A stretch of 64,000 nucleotides of DNA, from positions 1,113,833-1,177,832 of the forward strand of contig NZ_CP100416.1 in assembly GCF_026017845.1 (NCBI RefSeq), written 5' to 3'. Every line of letters begins with the position of its first letter. Within the stretch, counting starts at the first letter, position 1. A model generated the notes under the pieces. It did not search any database. It was not told where the DNA came from and worked only from the letters and a program-made list of their open reading frames with translations. Source of the DNA: Amycolatopsis mediterranei (lineage in GTDB: Bacteria; Actinomycetota; Actinomycetes; Mycobacteriales; Pseudonocardiaceae). Position numbers and translations under genes: made by a program. This document shows, piece by piece, positions 1 through 7,556 of the stretch.

Positions 1-75
1 CCAGCGCAGTCCCCGCCAGCGCAGTCCCCGCCAGCGCAGTCCCCGCCAGCGCAGTCCCCGCCAGCGCAGTCCCCG
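1..75. repeat. Five exact tandem copies of a 15-bp unit
   Basis: The unit ccagcgcagtccccg is repeated five times without a mismatch and runs into the window edge, so the array may be longer. Its length is a multiple of three and in frame 1 it reads PAQSP, so copy-number change would lengthen or shorten a protein tail without a frameshift. Confidence 0.95.
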
Positions 76-174
76 CCCTCCCTGGGGGGCGTGCCCTTGT
101 CCAGCCTATCGGCCCCCTCCGACGAAAAGCCCCGTTCAAAGCCCCTCCCGGCCGTTTTGTCCACATCGCCGTGA
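1..174 (+). CDS. C-terminal end of an upstream gene, possibly an RseA-type anti-sigma factor (partial)
   Basis: Frame 1 is open from the window edge to a TGA at 172-174. The first 25 codons are five exact copies of a 15-base unit encoding the pentapeptide PAQSP; a Pro/Ser-rich tail of about 32 residues follows. Most codons end in G or C. In mycobacteria the gene before htrA-tatB is rseA, the anti-sigma factor of SigE, so this may be its low-complexity tail. That identity rests on gene order alone, because no recognisable domain lies in the window, and the stretch could be non-coding. Confidence 0.35.
   Translation, partial: PAQSPPAQSPPAQSPPAQSPPAQSPPSLGGVPLSSLSAPSDEKPRSKPLPAVLSTSP
71..134 (-). 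repeat. 64-bp element, copy 1 (inverted relative to copy 2 at 2411-2474)
   Basis: The reverse complement of this stretch matches 2411-2474 over its whole length with roughly four of five positions identical by eye; the last 21 or so bases (acgccccccagggagggcgg) are identical. The identical part can fold into a short hairpin (CGCCC/GGGCG). The two copies face each other across htrA and tatB. Copy 1 overlaps the putative partial reading frame at 1-174. Confidence 0.7.
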
Positions 175-186
175 CCCTGTGGACAA
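157..186. promoter_or_regulatory. Pair of inverted perfect DnaA boxes
   Basis: TTGTCCACA at 157-165 and its exact reverse complement TGTGGACAA at 178-186 are separated by 12 bases. TTGTCCACA is the preferred DnaA box in high-GC actinobacteria. The pair lies just ahead of htrA. It may bind DnaA as a regulator or titration site; an unrelated operator with the same 9-bp arms is also possible. Confidence 0.5.
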
Positions 187-288
187 GTGGCTCAAGAAAC
201 AGCCACTTCACCCCTGGACCGGCAGACTCGGAGCACTGGGCTTGGGTATCGTCACGCCCAGCCACCTGATCTTCTGCACCGGGGAATG

Positions 289-1815
289 ATGACCGAGCCG
301 AACGTGAATCCCGAGCAGCCCGGCGCACGCGAGGCCGAAGCCGAGGCCGACCGGCTGGGCCCGCGGCCGCTCGCGCGGCCGGCCGTCGATCCGGCGCAGG
401 CCGCCGTGTTCGGCAGGCCGCAGGGGGTCGATGGTGCGTTCGACCAGCTTTACTCCCCGCGGAAGACCAACGGCGTCAACCTCGCCCCGCCCGCGCCCGA
501 ATCGCTCGCCGAGGCTTTCCGGCGCCCGCCCGGGGCCGAAGGCGTGCTGCTCGAACGGCCGCGGGAAGCCGTCGGTGACGCGCCCGACGCCGAACCGCCC
601 CTGTGGACCGGCACTCGCGATCCCTGGCGTGATCCCGGGGCCGCCGCGGTGCTCGCCGGGCCCGCCGTGGCCGCCGAAGACGACGCGAAGCCCGCCAAGC
701 GGCCGCCCGGTGCGCTGCTCAGCCTGCCCGAAGTGCTCTTCGGACGGCGTGTGCAGCCGAAAGCACTCGTCCTGCTCGGCGTCGTCGCGCTGCTCGTCGG
801 CGCCGTCGGCGGCTTGGTCGGCTGGTGGGTCGCCGACACCGGGACCGAGCTCACCGGCTCCGCCACCATCGCCGAAGCCGAAGCCGGCAAGGAACGCCCC
901 GCCGGGTCCGTCGCCGAGATCGCCAAGCGCGTCGCGCCCGCCGTCGTCTCGCTCGAGGTCTTCAAGCCCGGCGCCGAGTCCGGCGAGCAGGGCTCCGGCG
1001 TCATGATCGACCCGCAGGGCTACATCCTCACCAACGAACACGTCATCGCCTCCGCCGCCGCGGACCCGGGCGTCAAGGTCACGGCCGTCTTCATCGACGG
1101 CACCCGCACCGAGGCCAAGCTGGTCGGCGCCGATCAGAAGACCGACCTCGCCGTCGTGAAGGTCAACGTCACCAACCCGACCGTGCTGCAGGTCGGCAAG
1201 TCCGCGGACCTGCAGGTCGGCGACACCGTGATGGCGATCGGCTCGCCGCTGGCGCTGCAGAACTCGGTGACCGCCGGCATCGTCAGCGCGCTGAACCGGC
1301 CGATCACCGCGGGCGGCGACAACGGCGCCGCGCCGGTCACCTACGAGGCCATCCAGACCGACGCCGCGATCAACCACGGCAACTCGGGCGGCGCGCTCGT
1401 CGACTCCACCGGCGCGCTGGTCGGCATCAACTCGTCGATCCGCTCGGCGGGCGCGGACGGCGGCAGCATCGGCATCGGCTTCGCCATCCCGAGCGACTAC
1501 GCGATCAAGATCGCGAAGGCGCTGATCAAGGACGGCAAGGTCCAGCACGCGGACATCGGCATCAACGCGTCGTCGACGGTCGCCGGCTCGTCCGCGATGG
1601 GCGCGCAGGTGAAGAACGTCGCCCCCGGCGGCCCGGCCGCGAACGCGGGCATCAAGGAGGGCGACGTGATCACGAAGATCGGCAACCGGCTCGTCCGCGA
1701 CTCCGCGGAACTGACGGTCGCGGTCCGCGCGCACGACGTCGGCGAAGTGGTCCCGGTGTCGCTGGCGCGTGACGGCGCCGGCTTCGTCGTGGACGTAACC
1801 CTGGCTTCCGACTGA
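289..1815 (+). CDS. htrA: HtrA/DegP-family membrane-anchored serine protease with PDZ domain
   Basis: A trypsin-like protease that degrades or processes misfolded envelope proteins outside the membrane. The 508-residue protein has a long Pro/Ala/Glu-rich cytoplasmic segment (about 1-157), one membrane helix (about 159-182), a protease domain with the triad His251 (NEHV), Asp286 (TDLA) and Ser366 (GNSGG), and one PDZ domain (about 415-505). I chose ATG 289 (ATG 286 is equivalent). The frame is open back to GTG 187, but those codons often end in A or T and look non-coding. tatB follows 77 bases downstream. In mycobacteria htrA sits after sigE-rseA and belongs to the surface-stress response; the same role is inferred here. 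Confidence 0.93.
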   Translation: MTEPNVNPEQPGAREAEAEADRLGPRPLARPAVDPAQAAVFGRPQGVDGAFDQLYSPRKTNGVNLAPPAPESLAEAFRRPPGAEGVLLERPREAVGDAPDAEPPLWTGTRDPWRDPGAAAVLAGPAVAAEDDAKPAKRPPGALLSLPEVLFGRRVQPKALVLLGVVALLVGAVGGLVGWWVADTGTELTGSATIAEAEAGKERPAGSVAEIAKRVAPAVVSLEVFKPGAESGEQGSGVMIDPQGYILTNEHVIASAAADPGVKVTAVFIDGTRTEAKLVGADQKTDLAVVKVNVTNPTVLQVGKSADLQVGDTVMAIGSPLALQNSVTAGIVSALNRPITAGGDNGAAPVTYEAIQTDAAINHGNSGGALVDSTGALVGINSSIRSAGADGGSIGIGFAIPSDYAIKIAKALIKDGKVQHADIGINASSTVAGSSAMGAQVKNVAPGGPAANAGIKEGDVITKIGNRLVRDSAELTVAVRAHDVGEVVPVSLARDGAGFVVDVTLASD

Positions 1816-1892
1816 GTTCCCGCGTTCGGCCTGCCGGAGCGCGGCGGGTGGCGGGTACCCTGGGCGGGTAGGTTCCGAGTGGAGGTAGACGG

Positions 1893-2315
1893 GTGTTCGA
1901 CAGTGTCGGATGGGGGGAGATCCTCGTCCTCATCATCGCCGGTCTGTTCATCCTCGGCCCGGAACGGCTGCCGGAGGCGGCGTCCTGGCTCGCGAAGAGC
2001 ATGAAGCAGGTCCGCGACTTCGCGACCGGCGCGAAGGAGCAGCTCCGCGAGGAGATGGGCCCGGAGTTCGACCAGCTCCGCAAGCCGCTGGAGGACCTGC
2101 GCGGGCTGCGCAACTTCGACCCGAAGCGGGTCGTGACGCAGCACCTGTTCGACGGCGACGCGGACCCGCTCGGGCTGCAGGGCATCACGAACGGCAGCAG
2201 CACGCCGGCCAACGGAGCCAACGGTTCGAACGGCTACCTGGCCGGCCAGACGCAGTCCCCGCCGGAGCCGCTCAAGCCGGGCGAGCGCCCGCCGATCGAC
2301 CCGGACGCCACGTAG
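1893..2315 (+). CDS. tatB: Twin-arginine translocase subunit TatB
   Basis: TatB recognises twin-arginine precursors together with TatC and passes them to TatA. The 140-residue protein has the family layout: an N-terminal membrane helix with the signature [16 protein letters not shown]...GPERLP, an amphipathic helix to about residue 60, and a polar tail rich in Asn, Gly and Pro. The GTG start is fixed by ggagg at 1881-1885, seven bases upstream. htrA-tatB adjacency is conserved in actinobacteria. No tatA or tatC is in the window. Confidence 0.93.
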   Translation: MFDSVGWGEILVLIIAGLFILGPERLPEAASWLAKSMKQVRDFATGAKEQLREEMGPEFDQLRKPLEDLRGLRNFDPKRVVTQHLFDGDADPLGLQGITNGSSTPANGANGSNGYLAGQTQSPPEPLKPGERPPIDPDAT

Positions 2316-2669
2316 TCCGAGTCCGGTTTGCCAGGAGCCGCCGACGGGATCGCTCGCGCCATCCACAAGGCGGCCGTGTTGTGGAGAAGCTGGGCGAGCG
2401 GCGCCCTTTTCGGGCTTTCCGTCGGAGTGCCCCGATAGACTGGACTTGGGGACGCCCCCCAGGGAGGGCGGGGGAGTTTTTGGTGGTGGGGGCGATGCTC
2501 CACAACACCGTGGCTCACCTTGAGCGAGCCGGTAGCCGGCCCGCGTGCGACGTGCGGCGGAGATGCGCCGTTGTCACGCCGTAAGCGCACCGCCCGGCGA
2601 CCCCCGCCGACGAAAATGAGCGGCTCTCCCCAGCGCGAACCGGAGCAGCCGGCCGGCGCCAGCGCCTGC
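2316..2669. other. 354-bp intergenic region between convergent tatB and mrp
   Basis: No credible gene is visible. It contains an inverted repeat TCCACAA-n10-TTGTGGA at 2362-2385, with a one-mismatch DnaA-box-like sequence (TGTGGAGAA, 2380-2388), and the second copy of the 64-bp element (2411-2474), which ends in a GC hairpin followed by a short T run. Transcripts from tatB and mrp converge here. Confidence 0.6.
2411..2480 (+). repeat. 64-bp element, copy 2, ending in a terminator-like hairpin
   Basis: Matches the reverse complement of 71-134. Here the CGCCC/GGGCG hairpin is followed by gggggagttttt, so this copy looks like a rho-independent terminator or the end of a small RNA. A six-C run lies in the hairpin region, reminiscent of actinobacterial 6C RNAs, but I cannot show the two-hairpin fold of that family. 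Confidence 0.5.
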
Positions 2670-3824
2670 TCAGCGGCCCGCCGGGGTCACGTTCAGCATC
2701 ATCCCGGCCAGCCCGCGCGCCCGGACCGAAAGCTTCTTCGCCACGTCGCTCAGCACCACCGAGGCCGGTGCCTCCGGCTCGGACAGCACGATCGGCGTGC
2801 CCGCGTCGCCCTGGGCGACCACCCTCGGGTCCATCGGGACCTGCCCGAGCAGCGGCACCTCCGACCCGATCGACTTCGACAACGACGAAGCCACCGCCGC
2901 ACCGCCGCCCGAACCGAAGATCTCGAGCCGGGAGCCGTCGGCCTGCTCCAGCCAGGACATGTTCTCGATGACGCCCGCCACGCGCTGACGCGTCTGCAGC
3001 GCGATCGCGCCCGCTCGCTCGGCCACCTCGGCCGCCGCCTGCTGGGGGGTGGTCACCACCAGGATCTCCGCGTTCGGGATCAGCTGGGCCACCGAAATCG
3101 CGATGTCGCCCGTGCCCGGGGGGAGGTCCAGCAGCAGGATGTCCAGGTCGCCCCAGAAGACGTCCGCCAGGAACTGCTGCAGCGCCCGGTGCAGCATCGG
3201 GCCGCGCCAGATCACCGGGGTGTTGCCCGGGGTGAACATGCCGATCGAGATCACCTTCACGCCGTGGGACTGCGGCGGCATGATCATCGTGTCGACCTTC
3301 GTCGGCTTCTCGCGCGCGCCCAGCATGCGGGGGATCGAGTGGCCGTAGATGTCCGCGTCCACGACACCCACCGAGAGACCGCGCGCGGCCATCGCCGCCG
3401 CCAGGTTCACCGTCACCGACGACTTGCCCACGCCGCCCTTGCCCGACGCCACGCAGTACACCCGGGTCATCGAGCCCGGCTGGGCGAACGGGATCACCGG
3501 CTCCGCCGCGTCGCCGCGCAGGGATTTGCGCAGCTCGGTGCGCTGCTCGTCGCTCATCACGTCCAGCTCGACGCGGACGTCGGAAACGCCCGGGAGCTTC
3601 GAGACGGCGGCCTGCGTGTCGTTGGTCAGCGTCGCCTTCAGGGGACAGCCCGCCACCGTGAGGTAGATGCCGACCGTGACGACGCCGTCCGCGCCGACGA
3701 CCACGTCCTTGACCATCCCCAGGTCCGTGATGGGTTTCCGGATCTCGGGATCTTGCACGCTCTTCAGCGCGCTGCGGACGTCGTCGACGCTGGGGAGCTG
3801 CTGGGTGCTGGTCACCCCGTCCAT
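2670..3824 (-). CDS. mrp: Mrp/ApbC-family P-loop ATPase, Fe-S cluster carrier
   Basis: Cytosolic carrier that holds and transfers Fe-S clusters. Its 384 residues have an N-terminal MIP18/DUF59 domain (about 8-85) and a ParA-like ATPase domain with the deviant Walker A GKGGVGKSS at 128-136. The CxxC that usually follows the ENMS motif in ApbC proteins is absent: the sequence reads ENMSWLEQADG. This is as I remember for mycobacterial Mrp, so cluster binding must use other ligands. Start ATG 3824 follows the DUF1003 stop by one base, so translation is probably coupled. It is the last gene of the 5596-2670 operon. Confidence 0.92.
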   Translation of the reverse strand: MDGVTSTQQLPSVDDVRSALKSVQDPEIRKPITDLGMVKDVVVGADGVVTVGIYLTVAGCPLKATLTNDTQAAVSKLPGVSDVRVELDVMSDEQRTELRKSLRGDAAEPVIPFAQPGSMTRVYCVASGKGGVGKSSVTVNLAAAMAARGLSVGVVDADIYGHSIPRMLGAREKPTKVDTMIMPPQSHGVKVISIGMFTPGNTPVIWRGPMLHRALQQFLADVFWGDLDILLLDLPPGTGDIAISVAQLIPNAEILVVTTPQQAAAEVAERAGAIALQTRQRVAGVIENMSWLEQADGSRLEIFGSGGGAAVASSLSKSIGSEVPLLGQVPMDPRVVAQGDAGTPIVLSEPEAPASVVLSDVAKKLSVRARGLAGMMLNVTPAGR

Positions 3825-3825
3825 G

Positions 3826-4326
3826 TTACGAGCCGGTAGGAGTGCGGGACTTCCTGGGCTGGATGGACAGGTCCTCCCGGAGCCGGTCCAGCTCGCTGCG
3901 GAGGTAGTCGCGCGTCGCCACCTCGCCGACCGCCAGGCGCAGCGCGGCCAGCTCGCGGGCCAGGTACTCCGTGTCCGCCTTCGTCTGGGCCGCGCGGTTG
4001 CGGTCCTCGTCCAGGGAGACGCGGTCGCGGTCGTCCTGCCGGTTCTGCGCGAGCAGGATCAACGGTGCCGCGTACGCCGCCTGCGTCGAAAACGCCAGGT
4101 TGAGCAGGATGAACGGGTACGGGTCCCACTGCAGCGAGACCGCCGTGATGTTCAGCACGACCCACACGATGACGATCAGCGTCTGCCAGAACAGGTACTT
4201 CCCGGTGCCGAGGAACCGCGCCAGCCGCTCGGACAGCCGGCCGAACGTGTCCGGGTCGATGTTCAGCCTGAACCGGTTCTGGCCGCGGGGCTGGTCGAGC
4301 CGCCGTCCCGAAGTCAGCTCAGGCAC
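3826..4326 (-). CDS. DUF1003 family membrane protein
   Basis: A 166-residue protein of unknown activity with two membrane helices (about 45-65 and 71-92) and a charged, coiled-coil-like C-terminal region (about 95-155). It starts inside the end of the MgtE/CBS gene (8-base overlap) and ends one base before mrp, so the three are translationally linked. The M. tuberculosis counterpart is Rv1231c. Pairing with a soluble MgtE-type sensor suggests that the two form one complex, which is inference. Confidence 0.88.
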   Translation of the reverse strand: MPELTSGRRLDQPRGQNRFRLNIDPDTFGRLSERLARFLGTGKYLFWQTLIVIVWVVLNITAVSLQWDPYPFILLNLAFSTQAAYAAPLILLAQNRQDDRDRVSLDEDRNRAAQTKADTEYLARELAALRLAVGEVATRDYLRSELDRLREDLSIQPRKSRTPTGS

Positions 4327-5596
4327 GGTCTTCCTCCAAGGTGTCGTGCAGCCCGGTTTCCCGCCAGTCCTCGGGCAGCAGGTGGTCGAGGACGTCGTCG
4401 ACGGTCACCGCGCCGATCAGGTGGTCCTCGGCGTCGATGACCGGCCCGCAGGTCAGGTTGTAGGCCGCGAAGTACCGCGTGACCTCGGCCAGCGGGGCCC
4501 CCGGCTTCAGCGGCGGGAGCCCGGTGTCCACGGCGCTGGCCACCAGCTCCGCCGGCGGCTCCCGCAGCAGCCGCTGGAAGTGGACGACGCCGACGTAGCG
4601 CCCGGTCGGCGTCGCGGTCGGCGGCCGGCAGACGAACACCATGCTGGCCAGTGCCGGCGGCAGCTCGGCGTTGCGGATGTGGGCCAGCGCCTCGGCGATC
4701 GTCGTGTCCGGCGTCAGCACCACCGGCTCCGGGGTCATCAGGCCGCCCGCGGTGTCCGACGAGTACTCCAGCAACCGCCGGACCGGCGCGGACTCCTCCG
4801 GCTCCATCAGCTCCAGCAGCCGGCTCTGGTCGGCCGGCGCGAGCTCGGCCAGCAGGTCGGCCGCGTCGTCGGGGTTCATCGCCTCCAGGACGTCGGCCGC
4901 GCGCTCCTCGGCCAGGTAGGCCAGCAGTTCCTTCTGGTCGTCGTCCGGCAGTTCCTCGATGACGTCGGCGAGGCGCTCGTCGTCCATCGCGTCGGCGACC
5001 TCGTGCCGCCGCTTGAGCGGCAGGTCGCGCACGGTCGCGGCGATGTCGGCCGGGCGCATCGTGTCGAACAGCATGAGCAGCTGCCCGGCGCCCTGGGGCT
5101 GGCCGGTGAGGTCGGTCAGGCCGAGCCCGGCCACCTCCGGCCACGGCAGCACCTGCATGGGCGCGCGGCGGCGGCCCAGGCCCACCCGCCGCTCCCGGAT
5201 GGCGAGCTTGGCCAGGACCCAGTCGCGGGTGCGGGTCGGTTCCATCCCGGCGTCGACGACGGTGATCCGCGTGTCCGACCCGGCGAGGGTGGCGTGCGCG
5301 TCGAGCAGCTGGCCGAGCACCAGGACCTCGTTGGGCCGCTGGTTGAACTGGCGCATGTTGACCGAGCCGGTGGCGAGCGTCACGGCGGACGGCTCGATGG
5401 AGGTGACGCGCAGCATCGGGACGAAGACGCGCCGCCGGGTGCTCAGCTCGACGACCAGGCCGAGGATCCGCGGCGGCTGCGCGTCGAGGCGCAGCCCGGC
5501 GACCAGGTCGCGGACGCGGCCGATCGACTCGCCGTCCGGGCCGAATACCGGCAACCCGGACAGCTGAGCTGCGAAAACCCTGTTGACCCCGGCCAT
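4319..5596 (-). CDS. Soluble PRC-barrel / MgtE N-domain / CBS-pair protein (Rv1232c type)
   Basis: A 425-residue protein resembling the cytosolic half of the MgtE magnesium channel: an N-terminal PRC-barrel-like region (about 5-80), an MgtE_N superhelix (about 175-285, with repeats such as LEAMNPDDAADLLAEL) and two CBS motifs (about 290-410). The MgtE membrane domain is missing, so it cannot be the transporter itself. In MgtE these domains bind Mg2+ and gate the pore, so a Mg2+ sensor role is likely. It overlaps the downstream DUF1003 membrane gene. TAGTGT seven bases before ATG 5596 fits a leaderless promoter, located in the tail of the upstream kinase gene. Confidence 0.85.
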   Translation of the reverse strand: MAGVNRVFAAQLSGLPVFGPDGESIGRVRDLVAGLRLDAQPPRILGLVVELSTRRRVFVPMLRVTSIEPSAVTLATGSVNMRQFNQRPNEVLVLGQLLDAHATLAGSDTRITVVDAGMEPTRTRDWVLAKLAIRERRVGLGRRRAPMQVLPWPEVAGLGLTDLTGQPQGAGQLLMLFDTMRPADIAATVRDLPLKRRHEVADAMDDERLADVIEELPDDDQKELLAYLAEERAADVLEAMNPDDAADLLAELAPADQSRLLELMEPEESAPVRRLLEYSSDTAGGLMTPEPVVLTPDTTIAEALAHIRNAELPPALASMVFVCRPPTATPTGRYVGVVHFQRLLREPPAELVASAVDTGLPPLKPGAPLAEVTRYFAAYNLTCGPVIDAEDHLIGAVTVDDVLDHLLPEDWRETGLHDTLEEDRA

Positions 5597-5606
5597 GGCG
5601 CTGACA

Positions 5607-6578
5607 CTATCGGCTGGCTGCCCAGGGAGCGATTTCCGCCACCGGACTTCTTTCGGGGGTCCGGGTGGCGGAGCCCCCGGCTCGGGGCGAAGCCCCGGAT
5701 GTCACTGTGATGAACGCCGGGTCGTCGCTGTCTTCGCCGGACTCCTGGTACTCCTCGAGCATCCAGATCCAGTTCTGCACCGCCCGCACGAGCGTCCAGG
5801 CCCGCGCTTTCGCCGGGTCCAGCTCGTGCGATGCGACGATCAGCGCGAACCGATCGTCCAGTGTGGACTCGGGGAAGCGGTTCCAGAACAGCGGGATGAC
5901 GCCCCACTCGAGATCTCCGGCCAGTGGCTTCGGGTCGATCACCAGCCACGGCTCCCGCGTACCGGCGAGGACGTTCTGGAAGTGCAGGTCCTCGTTCACC
6001 AGCAGTTCACCCGCCGACGGCCCGAGTTCGCGGCAGATCGCGACGGCGTCGGCGACCAGCCGCCGGTCGAACGGCTCGCCGAGCGCCGCCCACCGCCGCG
6101 GCAGTTCTTCGGTCAACCGCGCCGCCTCGGAACGCAGCCGCCGCCGCATCGACGCCGGTGCGGGAACGGCCAAGCGCTGCGCCAGGCCACCGATGAGCGG
6201 GATCGCCGAACGCAGCGGGAGGTCGTCGAGGGTGCGCCCGGCGTCGAGCCGTTCGAGCAGCAGGACGCCGTCGTCCGGCGCGGAATCCAGCAGCAGCACC
6301 GCACCCCGGCCGGCCCATGTGGACAGTGCGAGCGGCTCGTCGGCGGATTCGGTGTCGCGCCAGCCCAGCTTCAGCACCACCGGCGTGCCGTCGGGCCGCC
6401 GCGCGGGCTGCACCACGCCGACGTAGCCGTGCATCGCTTCGCCCTCGAACGTCAAGCCCCACTTCCGGGCGTACTCCGCGGCGAGCGCCGGCAGGGCGGC
6501 CAGCCACCCGACGGCGCCGTCGCCGAGCACCCGGGGCGCGCGGGCGGCGAACAGCGGCGGGATGCGGAGCTGGCTCAC
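5607..6578 (-). CDS. APH(6)/hydroxyurea-type phosphotransferase with a repeat-derived C-terminus
   Basis: A 323-residue kinase-fold protein of the aminoglycoside/streptomycin 6-phosphotransferase group. The catalytic loop reads LLVNEDLHFQNVL and the metal-binding loop REPWLVIDPKPLAGD, as in that family. The substrate is unknown and it need not confer resistance. The last 35 residues or so include VTSGASPRAGGSATRTPE, the exact type of translation given by the REP-like element at 5651-5707; the native end was probably replaced by that insertion. GTG 6578 (or 6581) is the start; CAGACT lies six bases before GTG 6578. It ends 10 bases before the MgtE/CBS start on the same strand. Confidence 0.8.
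   Translation of the reverse strand: MSQLRIPPLFAARAPRVLGDGAVGWLAALPALAAEYARKWGLTFEGEAMHGYVGVVQPARRPDGTPVVLKLGWRDTESADEPLALSTWAGRGAVLLLDSAPDDGVLLLERLDAGRTLDDLPLRSAIPLIGGLAQRLAVPAPASMRRRLRSEAARLTEELPRRWAALGEPFDRRLVADAVAICRELGPSAGELLVNEDLHFQNVLAGTREPWLVIDPKPLAGDLEWGVIPLFWNRFPESTLDDRFALIVASHELDPAKARAWTLVRAVQNWIWMLEEYQESGEDSDDPAFITVTSGASPRAGGSATRTPERSPVAEIAPWAASR
5651..5707 (+). repeat. REP-like two-hairpin element, solo copy A
   Basis: Reads tttcgggggtccgggtggcg, then a CCCCC arm and GGGGCgaaGCCCC, ending gatgtcac. It is homologous to 44107-44162 and to the tandem units at 33456-33644. Two short hairpins can form (GGGGG/CCCCC and GGGGC-gaa-GCCCC). It lies within the 3' end of the kinase gene, whose reading frame runs through it. 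Confidence 0.8.
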
Positions 6579-6674
6579 CACCCCAGTCTGGCCGCCGCGT
6601 CCAGCGCGTTTCGTCGTGGTCGACACGGGCGTACGCTGGGCTTTCAAGGGGAAAACGCAACCCCGGGAGCAGTC

Positions 6675-7556
6675 ATGCTGGTGGAGATCCTCAGCGCCGT
6701 CGTCCTCGCGGGCGGAGTCTGGCTCGCGTCGAGCGTGCGCGTCGTGAAGCAGTACGAACGCGGTCTGGTCTTCCGGTTCGGCCGGGTGCGGTCGCGGGTC
6801 GCGGAACCGGGCCTCAAGGTGCTGGTGCCCTTCGCGGACCGGCTCCAGAAGGTCAACATGCAGATCGTGACCATGCCGATCCCCGCCCAGGACGGCATCA
6901 CGCGCGACAACGTCACGGTCCGCGTCGACGCCGTCGTCTACTTCAAGGTCATCGACCCGGTCGTCGCGGCGGTTAACGTGCAGGACTACCGGTCGGCGGT
7001 CGGCCAGGTCGCGCAGACGTCGCTGCGCTCGATCATCGGCAAGAGCGAGCTCGACGACCTGCTCTCCAACCGCGAGCGCCTCAACGAGGGCCTGGAGCTG
7101 ATGATCGACAGCCCGGCGCTGGACTGGGGCATCCACATCGACCGCGTCGAGATCAAGGACGTGGCGCTGCCGGAGGCGATGAAGCGCTCGATGTCGCGGC
7201 AGGCCGAGGCGGAGCGGGAACGGCGCGCGCGCGTCATCTCCGCCGACGGTGAGCTGCAGGCGTCGTACAAGCTCTCGCAGGCGGCCGCGCAGATGGCCGA
7301 CACCCCGGCGGCGCTGCAGCTGCGGCTGCTCGAGACGGTGGTGCAGGTGTCGTCGGAGAAGAACTCGACGCTGGTGCTGCCGTTCCCGGTGGAGCTGCTG
7401 CGGTTCCTCGACGCGCAGACGCCGAAATCGGCCGCCCCGGCTCCGAAACAACCCGAGGCCGAGCCGGAAGCGGCCGAGGCGAAGCCGGAGGTGAACGGTC
7501 ACGCGACGCCGTCGCCGCGCAGCCCCGGCGACGCGGTGCTGCCGGCGGCGGACTAG
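6675..7556 (+). CDS. SPFH/Band 7 (stomatin/slipin-like) membrane protein
   Basis: A 293-residue slipin-type protein that would organise membrane microdomains. It has an N-terminal membrane helix (about 3-18), the core KQYERGLVFRFGRVR...GLKVLVPFADRL, and the conserved oligomerisation stretch up to about residue 250 (SMSRQAEAERERRARVISADGE). A Pro/Glu/Ala-rich tail follows. ATG 6675 is preceded by cgggag. It is transcribed away from the kinase gene and meets the DUF4190 gene tail to tail: both stop codons share the palindromic CTAG at 7553-7556. No NfeD partner is next to it. Confidence 0.88.
   Translation: MLVEILSAVVLAGGVWLASSVRVVKQYERGLVFRFGRVRSRVAEPGLKVLVPFADRLQKVNMQIVTMPIPAQDGITRDNVTVRVDAVVYFKVIDPVVAAVNVQDYRSAVGQVAQTSLRSIIGKSELDDLLSNRERLNEGLELMIDSPALDWGIHIDRVEIKDVALPEAMKRSMSRQAEAERERRARVISADGELQASYKLSQAAAQMADTPAALQLRLLETVVQVSSEKNSTLVLPFPVELLRFLDAQTPKSAAPAPKQPEAEPEAAEAKPEVNGHATPSPRSPGDAVLPAAD

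Noticed and set aside
187-288. GTG 187 as the htrA start
   Set aside because: The codons before ATG 286/289 often end in A or T, show no family similarity, and there is no ribosome site.
2411-2480. 6C small RNA
   Set aside because: There is one six-C run and one hairpin, but the second C-loop hairpin of the 6C family is not evident; it is reported only as a possible terminator or small RNA.
5607-6578. A dedicated aminoglycoside-resistance gene
   Set aside because: The APH(6)-like fold alone does not show resistance; such kinases are common in actinobacteria with other or unknown substrates.
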